The notes: a model not told the origin generated them from the sequence alone. DNA of 64,000 nt from Chryseobacterium mucoviscidosis (GCF_002177115.1 NZ_MVAG01000128.1:1-64000), one strand, 5' to 3'; shown: positions 47,566 through 57,189, counted from the stretch's first letter. Numbers and translations are program-made.

Positions 47566-47832
47566 ATTAATCATTGATTCGTTAAAGATAAAGAGATTCT
47601 GGAAAATGGGAAAATGCAGAAAGGATTTGGTGATGGTGAATTGTTGCTGTGAATGGTGAAAAAGTCAAGGGTGAATGAGATTCGCTTTTGATTTACAATC
47701 CACAAATCAAGACTACATAAGAGGAAAATCAGAGATTTTCAGAAACTGATGTTTTCTTACGACTTAACGAGTGTTTAAATCTCATGTGACGTATGTGATT
47801 ATTTAAAAAGTAAATTTCTTTGTAAAAATTCA
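47566..47832. other. Gene-free stretch upstream of the M28 peptidase
   Basis: About 270 nt without a credible ORF, hairpin or repeat that I can support; presumably holds the peptidase promoter. Confidence 0.5.
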
Positions 47833-47862
47833 AATAAAAAAACCGACTGAAAAGCCGGTTTT
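47833..47862 (-). terminator. Intrinsic terminator of the histone H1-like gene
   Basis: AACCG/CGGTT stem (47841-47845, 47856-47860) followed by TTTTTTTATTTG on the minus strand. Confidence 0.75.
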
Positions 47863-47870
47863 GGGAACAA

Positions 47871-48047
47871 CTATTTTTTTGATTCTTCAACAGAAACTTT
47901 TCTGAATTCCTTGAAAAGCTTGCTTAGTTCCAAAGCTGCTTTACGAGCTCTTGTTCCAGCTGCCTTGTTTCCTTTTTCTGCTTGTTGGTTTGCCTCAGTT
48001 GTGAAAGCTTCAAATTCTGCGTTGATTTTTTCAATTAGTTCTTTCAT
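47871..48047 (-). CDS. Histone H1-like (Hc1 family) small protein
   Basis: 58 aa: starts MKELIEKINAEFEAFTTEAN and ends FKEFRKVSVEESKK. The middle NKAAGTRARKAALELSKLFK is the Ala/Lys/Arg-rich helix found in the Hc1-like proteins annotated as histone H1 throughout Bacteroidetes. They are thought to bind DNA as small nucleoid proteins. A perfect -7 box (TATATTTG on the minus strand, 48068-48075) lies 21 nt upstream and a terminator follows, both supporting a real, well-expressed gene. Confidence 0.88.
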   Translation of the reverse strand: MKELIEKINAEFEAFTTEANQQAEKGNKAAGTRARKAALELSKLFKEFRKVSVEESKK

Positions 48048-48067
48048 TATTTTTAAAATTTAGGCTG

Positions 48068-48075
48068 CAAATATA
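48068..48075 (-). promoter_or_regulatory. -7 promoter box of the histone H1-like gene
   Basis: TATATTTG on the minus strand, a perfect consensus match, 21 nt from the ATG. Confidence 0.6.
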
Positions 48076-48270
48076 GCTTTTATGGTGATTCCAGCCTAAT
48101 AGTGATGAAAAAATTTCCAAGAATTCACAAATAATTTCAATTTTACTACAAAATGCCTGAGATTACTGTAAAATGTAGGGATATAAAAGATATCAGGGAT
48201 TGTAAAAGCAAGTTATGATCAACCAATAGAATTAAGTAAAACTACTGAGTTTTTTGTTTCTTAAACTCAT

Positions 48271-48278
48271 TAATTTTG
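48271..48278 (+). promoter_or_regulatory. Candidate -7 box for the 511-aa protein gene
   Basis: TAATTTTG, a perfect TAnnTTTG match, about 100 nt upstream of the ATG at 48380. Confidence 0.45.
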
Positions 48279-48379
48279 GATGCATAAAACTGATGATTCC
48301 GAAAAGATTCAGACCTCTATTTTGAAGTTTGAATCATTTTCCGAATCAAAAAACTAACCATTACAAAAACGAAATTACC

Positions 48380-49915
48380 ATGCTGAAAAGACAAAAAGAA
48401 AGTATTGAGCAGGAAAACCTGTTTCTGAGAACATCCGCAGACAGTTCTCAGGGTTTTCTGGAAAACCTTATGAAAGGGTATTCCAAACTCACGATTGATG
48501 ATCCGCTGATTCCTTTCAGAGAAAAAAATCTGAACCAGATTGTAGATAATGTAGACTATGGAATTTTAAAGGCTCTGGACGGAACCTGGGTGAGCTACAA
48601 CGCCGATTACAATAAAAATATCGACAGAACAATGAACGGAAGCGGCGTTCATACCACGATTATGCCTTCACCGGGAACCAATTCGGGAACAATTCCGGGA
48701 AAGTTCAGTTTTGAATGTGAAGAATACATAGAAAAACTGGTATTTTCTCTTGTTCCGGGAGGTGTACGCAATCGTGGCGGGGCAAATGAGCTTTTCTGCG
48801 GGGCTATAAAGTACGAGCAAAGCATTAAAAGTGTGAATACCCAAAAAGATAATCCGGATTTGCTGTACACGCCCATTCATGAAGAAAACGGGATGTATCT
48901 CTGGCTGAGTGATGTTTACAATCATGCAGCTACAAAAGAATCCATCGAAAGAGACCGCGGAATTCATGCTTTTGATGAGGAAGATTATAAAAACTACGGG
49001 TACAAAGGCGAATACAGAAATGAACCTTTGGTACAAGTGAAGGATGAAAACGGAAATCCTCAGTATATTCTGATGAGCGAACTGAAGGAAGGACAGGAAT
49101 ATTATGAGATCATTCCGGCAAAAGAACTGAAACCGGGAGCCGGTAATCGCGGACCGTATTTTATTCCGGATTATTCTATTTCGCGAAGCGGAGTGATTCC
49201 TCACGGAAGCACGATTACTTTACTGGGCGACATCGTGCCTTCCCAATCCAATTATCTTGTTCAGGAAGCTCCGCAGTTTCCGGAAGGCGATAAGGCATGG
49301 AATTACGATTTTCTATCTGTTTCGCCAACGATGGGAGGAGCAGGAGCGAGTGAAACGCATCCTATCAATCTGGATGAGCCCGCTCCGGCTTGGGTTCACG
49401 AAACGCTGAATGACCAAAATGATCCGGGAGAAAATAAAATTTATACGCAGAGAATTCTTGCACACGATCTTTATCCTTATTCGGTAAGACCGGATCTGAG
49501 ATTAAGAGATACGCTCAGCGGACAGGAAGTTAAGAATTATGTTTTTCTTCAGATGTCTTCCAAAAACAAAACCGGCGCACAGGGCGGGATTTTAAATGTT
49601 CCTTTCGTAAACCGTTTTGTTCCAATGGTGGAGGTAAATTTCAGAATGTGGATCGAAACGGTGGTAGAAAACGGAAGAGAGATTCTTCAGCTTCAGTATG
49701 AGCAGATTATTCTTTTTGAATTCCATTTCGGAGATGACGGCGGAACGACAAGCTGGCCGCATATTCAGGTGAACACGCTTCGAAAACTGGAGGATATTCC
49801 TGAAGAGCAGAGAAAAATTATAGAAGAGCAGTTTTTTGAAGGAACAAAAACTCCGGAAAATATATCCTTAAATGCTCCGGCTGCGACATCAGGCTGTCCG
49901 TATCACAAAGGGTAA
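48380..49915 (+). CDS. Conserved protein, possibly heme-binding/peroxidase-like
   Basis: 511 aa from the ATG at 48380 (MLKRQKESIEQENLFLRTSA). No signal peptide or membrane segment. The first third contains NVDYGILKALDGTWVSYN, which recalls the start of nitrobindin-like heme-binding barrels, and GTIPGKFSFECEEYIEKLVF. The last third has FVNRFVPMVEVNFRMWIETV and ILFEFHFGDDGGTTSWPHIQ. It ends in TSGCPYHKG, a Cys-Pro motif often near heme. Similar proteins in Flavobacteriia are, as far as I recall, annotated as heme-binding or peroxidase-like; I cannot confirm it. Monocistronic. Confidence 0.55.
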   Translation: MLKRQKESIEQENLFLRTSADSSQGFLENLMKGYSKLTIDDPLIPFREKNLNQIVDNVDYGILKALDGTWVSYNADYNKNIDRTMNGSGVHTTIMPSPGTNSGTIPGKFSFECEEYIEKLVFSLVPGGVRNRGGANELFCGAIKYEQSIKSVNTQKDNPDLLYTPIHEENGMYLWLSDVYNHAATKESIERDRGIHAFDEEDYKNYGYKGEYRNEPLVQVKDENGNPQYILMSELKEGQEYYEIIPAKELKPGAGNRGPYFIPDYSISRSGVIPHGSTITLLGDIVPSQSNYLVQEAPQFPEGDKAWNYDFLSVSPTMGGAGASETHPINLDEPAPAWVHETLNDQNDPGENKIYTQRILAHDLYPYSVRPDLRLRDTLSGQEVKNYVFLQMSSKNKTGAQGGILNVPFVNRFVPMVEVNFRMWIETVVENGREILQLQYEQIILFEFHFGDDGGTTSWPHIQVNTLRKLEDIPEEQRKIIEEQFFEGTKTPENISLNAPAATSGCPYHKG

Positions 49916-49943
49916 GTAAATATTTATACTATGGTTTTAAAGA

Positions 49944-49975
49944 AAGCAGCGACGGCACAAGTGCCGTCGCTGCTT
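49944..49975. terminator. Strong GC-rich hairpin after the 511-aa gene
   Basis: 13-bp perfect stem GCAGCGACGGCAC (49946-49958) / GTGCCGTCGCTGC (49961-49973). There is no T run, so it may be a terminator of a weaker kind or a REP-like element. Confidence 0.5.
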
Positions 49976-49984
49976 AATATACGC

Positions 49985-50225
49985 AATACCTATTTAAACA
50001 ATTATTAATTTAACCAGAAAAGATTTTATCTACGATAAAATTAAACATCAATTCTTTATTGAAAATCTTTGATTTTCTTGCGCCTTAAAGATTTGAAACT
50101 AATAGAAATCTTGCGTCTTTGCATTTTCCAACAAGAATATTTTTGTTTTAAAAAACTTTAAAATCTTTGTTAACTTTAACTACAGCAGCTCAATCTTTTG
50201 TCCTTTTTTGTGGTTCAAATAAAGA
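49985..50225. repeat. Dispersed intergenic element, degenerate
   Basis: AT-rich, with AACCAGAAAAGATTTTATCT, GAAAATCTTTGATTTTCTTG, TTGCGTCTTTGCATTTTC and a tail CTTTTGTCC-TTTTGTGGTT: the usual parts of the ACCGCAAAG family seen at 71, 42281 and 61976. No gene. Confidence 0.5.
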
Positions 50226-50250
50226 GCTTAAATAAATTAAAATTTAATGA

Positions 50251-50961
50251 TTATCCTTTTGCTTTTTCGTCTGTGAAAAGTTCTACACAACCTCTTTTCT
50301 CAATGAGCTGCATCGGATATTGTTCGGGATTGTAAACTCCGTTTAAAACTTCATTCAGAGCGTGTTTTTTGCTTTCTCCAAAGGTGACGATTAAAATATT
50401 TTCAGCGTTATTGATGACTGGAGCTGTAAGGGTAATTCTGAACATTTCCTGAGGTTTCAGGTAATACGCATCCACCCACTTTTCCTTTTCCCAGAGCACT
50501 TTTTCTCCCGGAAACAGTGATGCTGTATGTCCGTCGTCTCCCATTCCCAACAGAATAAAATCAAAACTTCCGTCATTTCCCAGAACATTTCTGATCTGAT
50601 TTTCATATTCCGCAGCAAATTCTTCCGCAGAAACTCCGTCTTTATACATTGGGAAAATGTGATCTTTAGTTACGGAAACATGATCAAGAAGTGTATCGAA
50701 TGTCATTTTAGCATTGCTTTTCTCGTCATTCAGCGGAACCCATCTTTCGTCTACCCAGAAAAAAAAGACTTTGCTCCACTCTATTTTATCTGCATATTCC
50801 CCGGAAGCCAACAGCTTAAAGATCGCTTTCGGAGAAGAACCTCCGCTTAATGCCACCACAAAACGGTCGTGATCCTGAATCGACTTTTCAGCCAAATCTA
50901 CAAAACGGTCTGCTGCTTTTTTATATAATGTATCTAAATCGTTAAATACGGTAATCTTCAT
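50251..50961 (-). CDS. pgl: 6-phosphogluconolactonase
   Basis: 236 aa. Sugar-phosphate isomerase-like fold with VVALSGGSSPKAIFKLL near residue 36, VFFFWVDERWVPLNDEKSN near 65-85 and LLGMGDDGHTASLFPG near 137, the family's signature sites. It hydrolyses 6-phosphogluconolactone to 6-phosphogluconate, step two of the oxidative pentose phosphate pathway. It follows zwf by 22 nt on the same strand and ends the gnd-zwf-pgl operon. Confidence 0.96.
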   Translation of the reverse strand: MKITVFNDLDTLYKKAADRFVDLAEKSIQDHDRFVVALSGGSSPKAIFKLLASGEYADKIEWSKVFFFWVDERWVPLNDEKSNAKMTFDTLLDHVSVTKDHIFPMYKDGVSAEEFAAEYENQIRNVLGNDGSFDFILLGMGDDGHTASLFPGEKVLWEKEKWVDAYYLKPQEMFRITLTAPVINNAENILIVTFGESKKHALNEVLNGVYNPEQYPMQLIEKRGCVELFTDEKAKG

Positions 50962-50983
50962 TTTTACTTTTCTTTATTAAATT

Positions 50984-52465
50984 TTAAACCCAGTGATGTC
51001 CCTGTCTTTCTACCAGAGCAGTACTTTCTTCAGGACCCCAGCTTCCGGCTTCATAATTCGGGAAAGAGGCATCTTTTTCATTTGCCCACGCTTCCTGAAT
51101 GGTTTTTACCACATCCCATGCTTCTTCCACCTGATCGGAACGCATAAACAGGGTTAAATCTCCTAAAAGTGCATCCAGCAATAAGGTTTCGTAAGCTTCC
51201 GGAGTGTCTTCCTGACAGGCAAAATTATCAAAAATCATTTCTACAGGTTTTAAAACCAGAGAAAGTCCCGGTTTTTTTGCCATAAACTGGAGTCTGATAT
51301 CCATTAAAGGCTGAATATTGATAATCAGTCGATTGGCAGACAATTGTTGCGAGCTTTCTGAAAACGTAGAATGTGGAAGCGGCTTAAACTGAATGGTGAT
51401 GTAAGAATGTTTTTCTTTCATCTTTTTCCCTGTCCTTACGTAAAACGGAACACCTTGCCATCTTTCATTATCCAGATAGAACTTTACGGCGGCAAAAGTT
51501 TCTGTGTTGGAATCCGGCGCAATCCCTTCTTCCTGCCTGTAACCTTTCGCTTTTTCGCCATTTAACTTTCCTTTTCCGTACTGTCCTCTTACGGCATAAT
51601 GGTCTACTTTTTCCGCAGGAATTCTTCGGATAGATTTCAGGACATCTACTTTACGATCCCTGATCTCTCCGGATTCCAGTGAAGCAGGCGGTTCCATTGC
51701 CACCATACAGAGAATCTGCAAAAGATGATTCTGAACCATATCTCTGAGCGCACCGGTCTGCTCGTAGAAGCTTCCTCTGGTTTCCACTCCTACTTCTTCA
51801 GCTACGGTAATTTGTATAGATTCGATATGTTTATTATCCCATAAAGGTTCAAAAATAGAGTTTCCGAACCTGAAGGCAAGAATATTCTGTACGGTTTCCT
51901 TTCCCAGATAATGATCGATGCGGTAGATCTGTTCTTCTTCAAATGCTTCCGCCAAAAGGCTGTTCAGTTCAATGGCAGACTGTTTATCGTGTCCGAAAGG
52001 TTTTTCGATAATAATACGGTCTTTTTCAGGATCTGAAGCCAGCGATGCATTTTTGATATGATTGGAAATAGTAGCCACAAAATTGGGACCTATTGAAAGG
52101 TAAAAAAGTCTGTTTCCTCTTGTTCCGTAGACTTTGTCAAAACTTTCCAGCTTCTGATTAAGATTTTTATAGGAACTCTCTTCATCAAGCTGATGCTGAA
52201 CATACGTTATGTGCGCCTGAAAACCCGCCCAGTCTTCTGAAGTTACTTTTTTTCTTGAAAAGCTGTTCAGGTTTTCTCTGATGTAATTTTTAAAATATTC
52301 GTCGGAATTATCTGCTCTTCCCAAAGCGATGATGTTAAAGCCTTTCGGCATTCTTCCATCTATGTACAGGTTGTAAAATGCAGGAAAAAGTTTTCTTTTT
52401 GCTAAATCTCCTGTTGCGCCGAAAATGATAATTGTGGTGGGCTGCAAAACTTTATTTTCGCTCAT
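50984..52465 (-). CDS. zwf: Glucose-6-phosphate 1-dehydrogenase
   Basis: 493 aa. N-terminal Rossmann motif IIFGATGDLAKRKLFPA (near 12-28), IIEKPFGHDKQSA near 150, and the active-site signature RIDHYLGKE near 181, then the large beta+alpha domain with YVRTGKKM. It oxidises glucose 6-phosphate to the lactone, making NADPH. Middle gene of gnd-zwf-pgl, 9 nt after gnd. Confidence 0.97.
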   Translation of the reverse strand: MSENKVLQPTTIIIFGATGDLAKRKLFPAFYNLYIDGRMPKGFNIIALGRADNSDEYFKNYIRENLNSFSRKKVTSEDWAGFQAHITYVQHQLDEESSYKNLNQKLESFDKVYGTRGNRLFYLSIGPNFVATISNHIKNASLASDPEKDRIIIEKPFGHDKQSAIELNSLLAEAFEEEQIYRIDHYLGKETVQNILAFRFGNSIFEPLWDNKHIESIQITVAEEVGVETRGSFYEQTGALRDMVQNHLLQILCMVAMEPPASLESGEIRDRKVDVLKSIRRIPAEKVDHYAVRGQYGKGKLNGEKAKGYRQEEGIAPDSNTETFAAVKFYLDNERWQGVPFYVRTGKKMKEKHSYITIQFKPLPHSTFSESSQQLSANRLIINIQPLMDIRLQFMAKKPGLSLVLKPVEMIFDNFACQEDTPEAYETLLLDALLGDLTLFMRSDQVEEAWDVVKTIQEAWANEKDASFPNYEAGSWGPEESTALVERQGHHWV

Positions 52466-52474
52466 TTCTGAATT

Positions 52475-53893
52475 TTAATGATTAAAACTATCCCAGTTGG
52501 TATGAAAGACTCCCTCTCTGTCGGTTCTCTGGTAGGTATGTGCTCCGAAATAGTCTCTCTGTGCCTGAATCAGATTCACCGGAAGAGATTCTGTGGTATA
52601 GGCATCAAAATAACCTAAAGCCGTCTGAAGTCCTAAGCTTGAAATACCGTTTGAAACTGCAAAAGCTGCTGTTTTTCTCAATGAAGAAACCTTTTCTTTA
52701 ACGATAGCTGCGATATTTTCATCAAGCAGAATATTGGAAAGCTGAGGATTTTTTGTGTAGGCAGTATAGAATTTCTCCAATAAAACAGAACGGATAATGC
52801 ATCCTCCTCTCCAGATCTTTACTACATCTTTCAGAGGAATTTCAAACTGATATTCTTCAGAAGCTTTTACCAGTAAAGCCAGACCTTGTGCATAGCTGAT
52901 TAGTGTAGATAAATACAGAGCTTCTCCCACTTCTTTAATGAAAATTTCTTTGTTCTCAGGAGTTACAACCTCACTGTGAGAATATAGTTGCGACGCTTTT
53001 ATTCTTTCGTCTTTATAAGCTGATAAAATTCTGGACGTTACCGCAATATCAATCGTCGGAATTGAAACGCCGATTTCCATTGCCTGTTCGGAAGTCCATT
53101 TTCCGGTTCCTTTAGCACCTGCTTTATCTAAAATCTGATCAACAAGATAACCATCGGTTAAAGAATCTTTCTGCTGGAAAATGTCTCTTGTAATTTCGAT
53201 CAGGAAAGAATTCATTTCTCCGTTATTCCATTCTTTAAACACTTCATAAAGCTCATCATTTGTAAGCTTTGCTCCTTTTCTCAGCAAATCATACGCTTCG
53301 CTGATGAGCTGCATGATGGCATATTCAATACCGTTGTGAACCATTTTCACATAATTTCCGGCAGAACCTTTTCCCATGTAGGCTGTACACGAATCACTAT
53401 CTACTTTGGCTGCAATGGCTTCCAGCATCGGCTGTAAAAGTACGAACGCTTCCTGATCGCCACCCGGCATAATACTTGGTCCCGTTCTCGCTCCTTTTTC
53501 ACCTCCCGAAACTCCCATTCCCATAAAATGAAGCTTTTGGGAAGCCAGATCTGCCACACGTCGGTCGGTATCTTTGAAATAAGAATTTCCGGCATCTATT
53601 ACGATATCTCCTTCGCTCAGAATCGGTTTAAGATTTTCTAATACCGCATCTACCGGTTTTCCGGCAGGAACCATCAGAATAATTTTTCGCGGTGTTTCCA
53701 ACTGCGATACAAAATCTTCCAGAGAAGGTATTCCTTTGATATTCATACCGGAAGTTTTCTGTTCTTCCAAATCTTTTATTTTTTCATGATCAAGATCAAA
53801 TCCTGCAATAGAAAATCCGTGATCGGCGATGTTGTACAGGAGATTTCTCCCCATAACTCCCAGTCCGATCATACCATAACTGTATTTTTCCAT
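52475..53893 (-). CDS. gnd: 6-phosphogluconate dehydrogenase (decarboxylating)
   Basis: 472 aa. NADP-binding GLGVMGRNL near residue 11, VPAGKPVDAVLENL, GPSIMPGGDQEAF near 138, the catalytic lysine in GSAGNYVKMVHNGIEYAIMQ near 185 and the C-terminal substrate block QAQRDYFGAHTYQRTDREG. It oxidises 6-phosphogluconate to ribulose 5-phosphate and CO2 with NADPH. First gene of the oxidative pentose phosphate operon. Full length. Confidence 0.97.
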   Translation of the reverse strand: MEKYSYGMIGLGVMGRNLLYNIADHGFSIAGFDLDHEKIKDLEEQKTSGMNIKGIPSLEDFVSQLETPRKIILMVPAGKPVDAVLENLKPILSEGDIVIDAGNSYFKDTDRRVADLASQKLHFMGMGVSGGEKGARTGPSIMPGGDQEAFVLLQPMLEAIAAKVDSDSCTAYMGKGSAGNYVKMVHNGIEYAIMQLISEAYDLLRKGAKLTNDELYEVFKEWNNGEMNSFLIEITRDIFQQKDSLTDGYLVDQILDKAGAKGTGKWTSEQAMEIGVSIPTIDIAVTSRILSAYKDERIKASQLYSHSEVVTPENKEIFIKEVGEALYLSTLISYAQGLALLVKASEEYQFEIPLKDVVKIWRGGCIIRSVLLEKFYTAYTKNPQLSNILLDENIAAIVKEKVSSLRKTAAFAVSNGISSLGLQTALGYFDAYTTESLPVNLIQAQRDYFGAHTYQRTDREGVFHTNWDSFNH

Positions 53894-54122
53894 TATGATG
53901 ATGTATTAGTAAATGTTTAAACGTTTAAAGCTTTAAAATTAAGCATTATGAAAGTGATATAGAAATAAGATTAATAAAAATTTTCTATATGATGTTTAAG
54001 GCAATATTTAAAATTTGCTTAAAAATATAATCCTCAATTGTTTACCGCTGAGATGTCATACAAAAACTGGCAACACGCTTATGTGCTGCCAATTCTTAAA
54101 AAATAATCGGATATATTTGAAA

Positions 54123-55559
54123 TCAAGAAATTTTTCCTGCCAGTCTTCTTACCATCCCTTTAAAGATAATTCCGTGAAACGGCAAAACAGAATACCAATA
54201 GAGTCTTCCCGTTAATCCATGAGGTCGGAAAACCGCTTTTTGCCAAAGTTTACCTTTATACACTTTAAACATTAACCACGCTTCTCCAGGAAGTTTCATT
54301 TCTGCGAAAAGAATCAGTTTTCCTTCTTCTTTGTTGGCATACAGAACACGCCAGAAATCCAGTGCATCACCTTCGTGAAGTTTATCGGGATGCGTTCTTC
54401 CACGTCTCAATCCTGGTCCGCCAACCAATAAATCCATAAAACCGCGAACTTTCCAGAGACTTTGACCATACCATCCATTTGCGCCACCTAACGAAAAAAC
54501 TCTGTGGAGACATTTTTCACGGTCATCATATTCTTCAGTTCTCAAATCTACAAAGCAGCCGTATTTTGGAACATCGAGATAATCTTTCAGGCTGGAATCG
54601 CTTCTGCTGCTGATAAAACTGTCTTTCCAGCTTGAAGCAATTTCGTTGTCCTGAATTTTAGCCAAAGTTCTTCTTAACGCTGTATCATAAGAAAAAGGCT
54701 GAACTCCGGTAATCTGTTTAATTTCCGCAAGGCTTTCCGGTCTGCAGATAACTTCAATTTTCATACTTCCAACCAATGCAGAAGCTAAATTGTATGATGT
54801 TGAAGTAATGAAATACAGCCAATATGAAGACAATTTCGGAGTCATTACAGGAACGGTGAAAATTTTCCTTTTCAATCCTCTGATTTTGGCAAACTCCAAA
54901 AGCATTTCTTTGTAGGTCAAAACATTATCGCATCCGATATCAAAATTTCTGTGATATGCCTGTTCTTTAAATAAAGTAAAAATCAGAAAATCCAGAACAT
55001 TGGCAATTCCGATCGGCTGACATTTCGTGTGGAGCCATTTCGGAGCCACCATCACCGGTAATTTTTCAACCAGATCTCTGATGATTTCGAACGATGCACT
55101 TCCTGAACCAATGATAATTCCAGCCCGTAAAACGGTTGCCGGAACTTTACATTTCATCAGGATTTTTTCAACTTCAAATCTTGAACTCAAATGTTGTGAT
55201 AATTCTTTTTCATTCGCCAAACCCGAAAGATAAATAATGTGTTTACAGTCGGTGGTTTCAATATAATTTGAAAAATTAACGGCGCATTGTCTTTCAATTT
55301 CTGCATAATCGTTGCTGTTGCTCATCGAATGCATCAGATAATACGCTCCCGAAATATCTTTCGGAATATTTTCCAGTGTTTCGGGTTTCAGAAAATCCAC
55401 TTCCACCACTTCAATCTGGGCATCATCAATATCCACACTTTTAGAAAAACGGTTTTTATCTCTGCAGCAGCAGACTACCTGATAACCTTGTGCAGCGATT
55501 ACGTTTATCATTCGTTTTCCGATGTATCCGGTGGCTCCGGTTAGCAGAATTTTTTTCAT
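54123..55559 (-). CDS. NAD(P)-binding SDR/epimerase with C-terminal DUF2867-type domain
   Basis: 478 aa. N-terminal atypical SDR Rossmann domain: GATGYIGKRMINVIAAQGY (8-26), YYLMHSMSNSNDYAEIERQC, IIYLSGLANEKELSQHLSSR, ATVLRAGIIIGSGSASFEII. The C-terminal domain (about 330-478) has FSLGGANGWYGQSLWKVRGF, GDALDFWRV and WLMFKVYKGKLWQKAVFRPHGLTGRLYW, typical of the DUF2867 SRPBCC-like family. Proteins of this build commonly sit in flavobacterial photolyase neighbourhoods; substrate unknown. It is 48 nt downstream of ribA on the same strand, so they may be one unit. Confidence 0.88.
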   Translation of the reverse strand: MKKILLTGATGYIGKRMINVIAAQGYQVVCCCRDKNRFSKSVDIDDAQIEVVEVDFLKPETLENIPKDISGAYYLMHSMSNSNDYAEIERQCAVNFSNYIETTDCKHIIYLSGLANEKELSQHLSSRFEVEKILMKCKVPATVLRAGIIIGSGSASFEIIRDLVEKLPVMVAPKWLHTKCQPIGIANVLDFLIFTLFKEQAYHRNFDIGCDNVLTYKEMLLEFAKIRGLKRKIFTVPVMTPKLSSYWLYFITSTSYNLASALVGSMKIEVICRPESLAEIKQITGVQPFSYDTALRRTLAKIQDNEIASSWKDSFISSRSDSSLKDYLDVPKYGCFVDLRTEEYDDREKCLHRVFSLGGANGWYGQSLWKVRGFMDLLVGGPGLRRGRTHPDKLHEGDALDFWRVLYANKEEGKLILFAEMKLPGEAWLMFKVYKGKLWQKAVFRPHGLTGRLYWYSVLPFHGIIFKGMVRRLAGKIS

Positions 55560-55607
55560 AAGATTGGTTTTGGTGACTGGAATTTGTTTCTCAGCGTAAT
55601 GAGAAAA

Positions 55608-56198
55608 TTATACCTTTTCTAAGAGATGTCCAAAATAATCTTTCTTTTTTGAAAGATAACTTTCGTTTACCTCGTTAGATTCTATTTCCAAAGGAACTCT
55701 ATGATTGAGAATAATTCCGCTGTTTTCCAGAGATTTAAGTTTATCCGGATTATTGGTCAGCAGATTAATTTCTTTCACATTCAAAATCTTAAGCATTTCA
55801 ACTGCCACATCAAAATTTCTTCCGTCTGCGGGTAAACCCAACTTTAAATTCGCTTCCACCGTATCAAAACCTTTTTCCTGAAGCGCATACGCTCTTAACT
55901 TATTGATGATTCCGATATTACGACCTTCCTGTCGAAGGTAAATAATCATTCCTCCGTTTTCCGACATATATTTCATTGCCGCGTCTAATTGCTGTCCGCA
56001 TTCACATTTTTTAGAATGAAAAATCTCACCTGTAATGCATTCCGAATGAAAACGCACGTTTACCGTTTTGCTGAAATCTGTATTTTCTGCTACCCAAACC
56101 AAGTGCGGATTCCAGTCTTCTTCGTGTTCTGAGAATGCATAAACAGTAAACATTCCAAAATCTGTAGGTATATTCGATTGTGCCTGTATTGTCAACAT
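55608..56198 (-). CDS. ribA: GTP cyclohydrolase II
   Basis: 196 aa, a single-domain RibA without the fused DHBP synthase. Zinc cysteines are C54 (SECITGE), C65 and C67 (KKCECGQQ), the same spacing as the E. coli enzyme. The GTP/arginine segment IIYLRQEGRNIGIINKLRAY and the C-terminal LLTNNPDKLKSLENSGI follow. It opens the riboflavin pathway, so it can raise FAD supply for the flavoproteins encoded nearby. It is transcribed divergently from the TetR gene through a 97-nt gap holding both -7 boxes and a palindrome. Confidence 0.94.
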   Translation of the reverse strand: MLTIQAQSNIPTDFGMFTVYAFSEHEEDWNPHLVWVAENTDFSKTVNVRFHSECITGEIFHSKKCECGQQLDAAMKYMSENGGMIIYLRQEGRNIGIINKLRAYALQEKGFDTVEANLKLGLPADGRNFDVAVEMLKILNVKEINLLTNNPDKLKSLENSGIILNHRVPLEIESNEVNESYLSKKKDYFGHLLEKV

Positions 56199-56227
56199 AA
56201 TTCAAAAATTAAATGGTTTATATAGTA

Positions 56228-56235
56228 CAAATTTA
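56228..56235 (-). promoter_or_regulatory. -7 promoter box of ribA
   Basis: On the minus strand TAAATTTG, perfect match to TAnnTTTG, 30 nt from the ribA ATG. Confidence 0.55.
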
Positions 56236-56254
56236 TACTTTATTTTAATTAAAT

Positions 56255-56268
56255 GTAAATTTATTTAC
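56255..56268. promoter_or_regulatory. Candidate TetR operator
   Basis: GTAAAT-TT-ATTTAC lies between the ribA and tetR -7 boxes, directly upstream of the tetR box. Position suits repression of both promoters by the encoded regulator; inferred. Confidence 0.4.
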
Positions 56269-56276
56269 TAAATTTG
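56269..56276 (+). promoter_or_regulatory. -7 promoter box of the TetR gene
   Basis: TAAATTTG, perfect match to TAnnTTTG, 20 nt before the ATG. Confidence 0.6.
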
Positions 56277-56295
56277 TCAATAAATAAATTCTATT

Positions 56296-56955
56296 ATGCA
56301 AGAACAAGCCAATATCACGCAAGAAAAAATATTTGAATTATACGGAGATTATCTTTTGAATCACGGAGAAAAACCGAAAAACGTTTACCTTTTTGCGAAA
56401 GAAAATAATTTTGAGGAGAAAGAGTTTTATCATTATTTCTCAGGATTCGAGCAAATCGAAAGAGAAATATTGAATCATCTTTTCACGAAATCTCTGGAAC
56501 TCGCTTCGGAAGTAAATTCCTCGAGCGAAGTCACCACCAAAGAAAAACTCCTGAATGTGTATTACATTTTCTTTGAAAATATGACGATGAACCGTTCTTT
56601 AGTGTTATCAATTTTGGGAAGCAATAAGCTCCAGAACATCAAAACCCTTCAGAATCTTAAGGAAACGCACAAACAATTTGTCAATACGCTCGATTTCAAC
56701 GAATGGGAAATGATTGAAAAAGCGAAAGAAGACATCCGAAAATTCAACGAAAAATCGAGACAGGAAGCACTTTGGCTTCATTTGGTCTCTGCCATTGATT
56801 TCTGGAAAAAAGACACTTCTCCGGATTTTGAAAAGACTGATATTTTCATCGAAAAAACAATTGACACCGGTTTTGAATTAATGGATAATGAACCATTGAG
56901 AAAAGTTTTTGATCTTGGAAAATTTCTGTGGAAAGAAAAGTTTAAAATGAGTTGA
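56296..56955 (+). CDS. TetR-family transcriptional regulator
   Basis: 219 aa. N-terminal HTH with helices ITQEKIFELYGDYLLNHGE and PKNVYLFAKENNFEEKEFYHYFSGFEQIEREI, the TetR recognition-helix block (FYHYFSG-FEQ). The C-terminal all-helical ligand domain includes VYYIFFENMTMNRSLVLSIL and ALWLHLVSAIDFW. It is followed, 520 nt later, by the ABC1 kinase gene, a pairing seen in other flavobacteria. It likely controls itself and ribA through the palindrome at 56255. Confidence 0.85.
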   Translation: MQEQANITQEKIFELYGDYLLNHGEKPKNVYLFAKENNFEEKEFYHYFSGFEQIEREILNHLFTKSLELASEVNSSSEVTTKEKLLNVYYIFFENMTMNRSLVLSILGSNKLQNIKTLQNLKETHKQFVNTLDFNEWEMIEKAKEDIRKFNEKSRQEALWLHLVSAIDFWKKDTSPDFEKTDIFIEKTIDTGFELMDNEPLRKVFDLGKFLWKEKFKMS

Positions 56956-57189
56956 TGAATGGCGATTGGCAACTGGCTTGTGGTTTCGAATAAGCTAATA
57001 TTTATTTGGACAGCTATTTCCGCCCTCCACTCCCGCTTTTTTGCAAACCAATGACTTCGATTCCTCAGCCATTGATTTACAAAAAGAGCTCCGTTCAGGT
57101 CGGGCTGCTAGATTTGCCGATTCAAAAATTAAAGATAAAAGAATGAAGCAATTCGGCTGCGAAAATGAATGAAAATAATCTATAGAATA

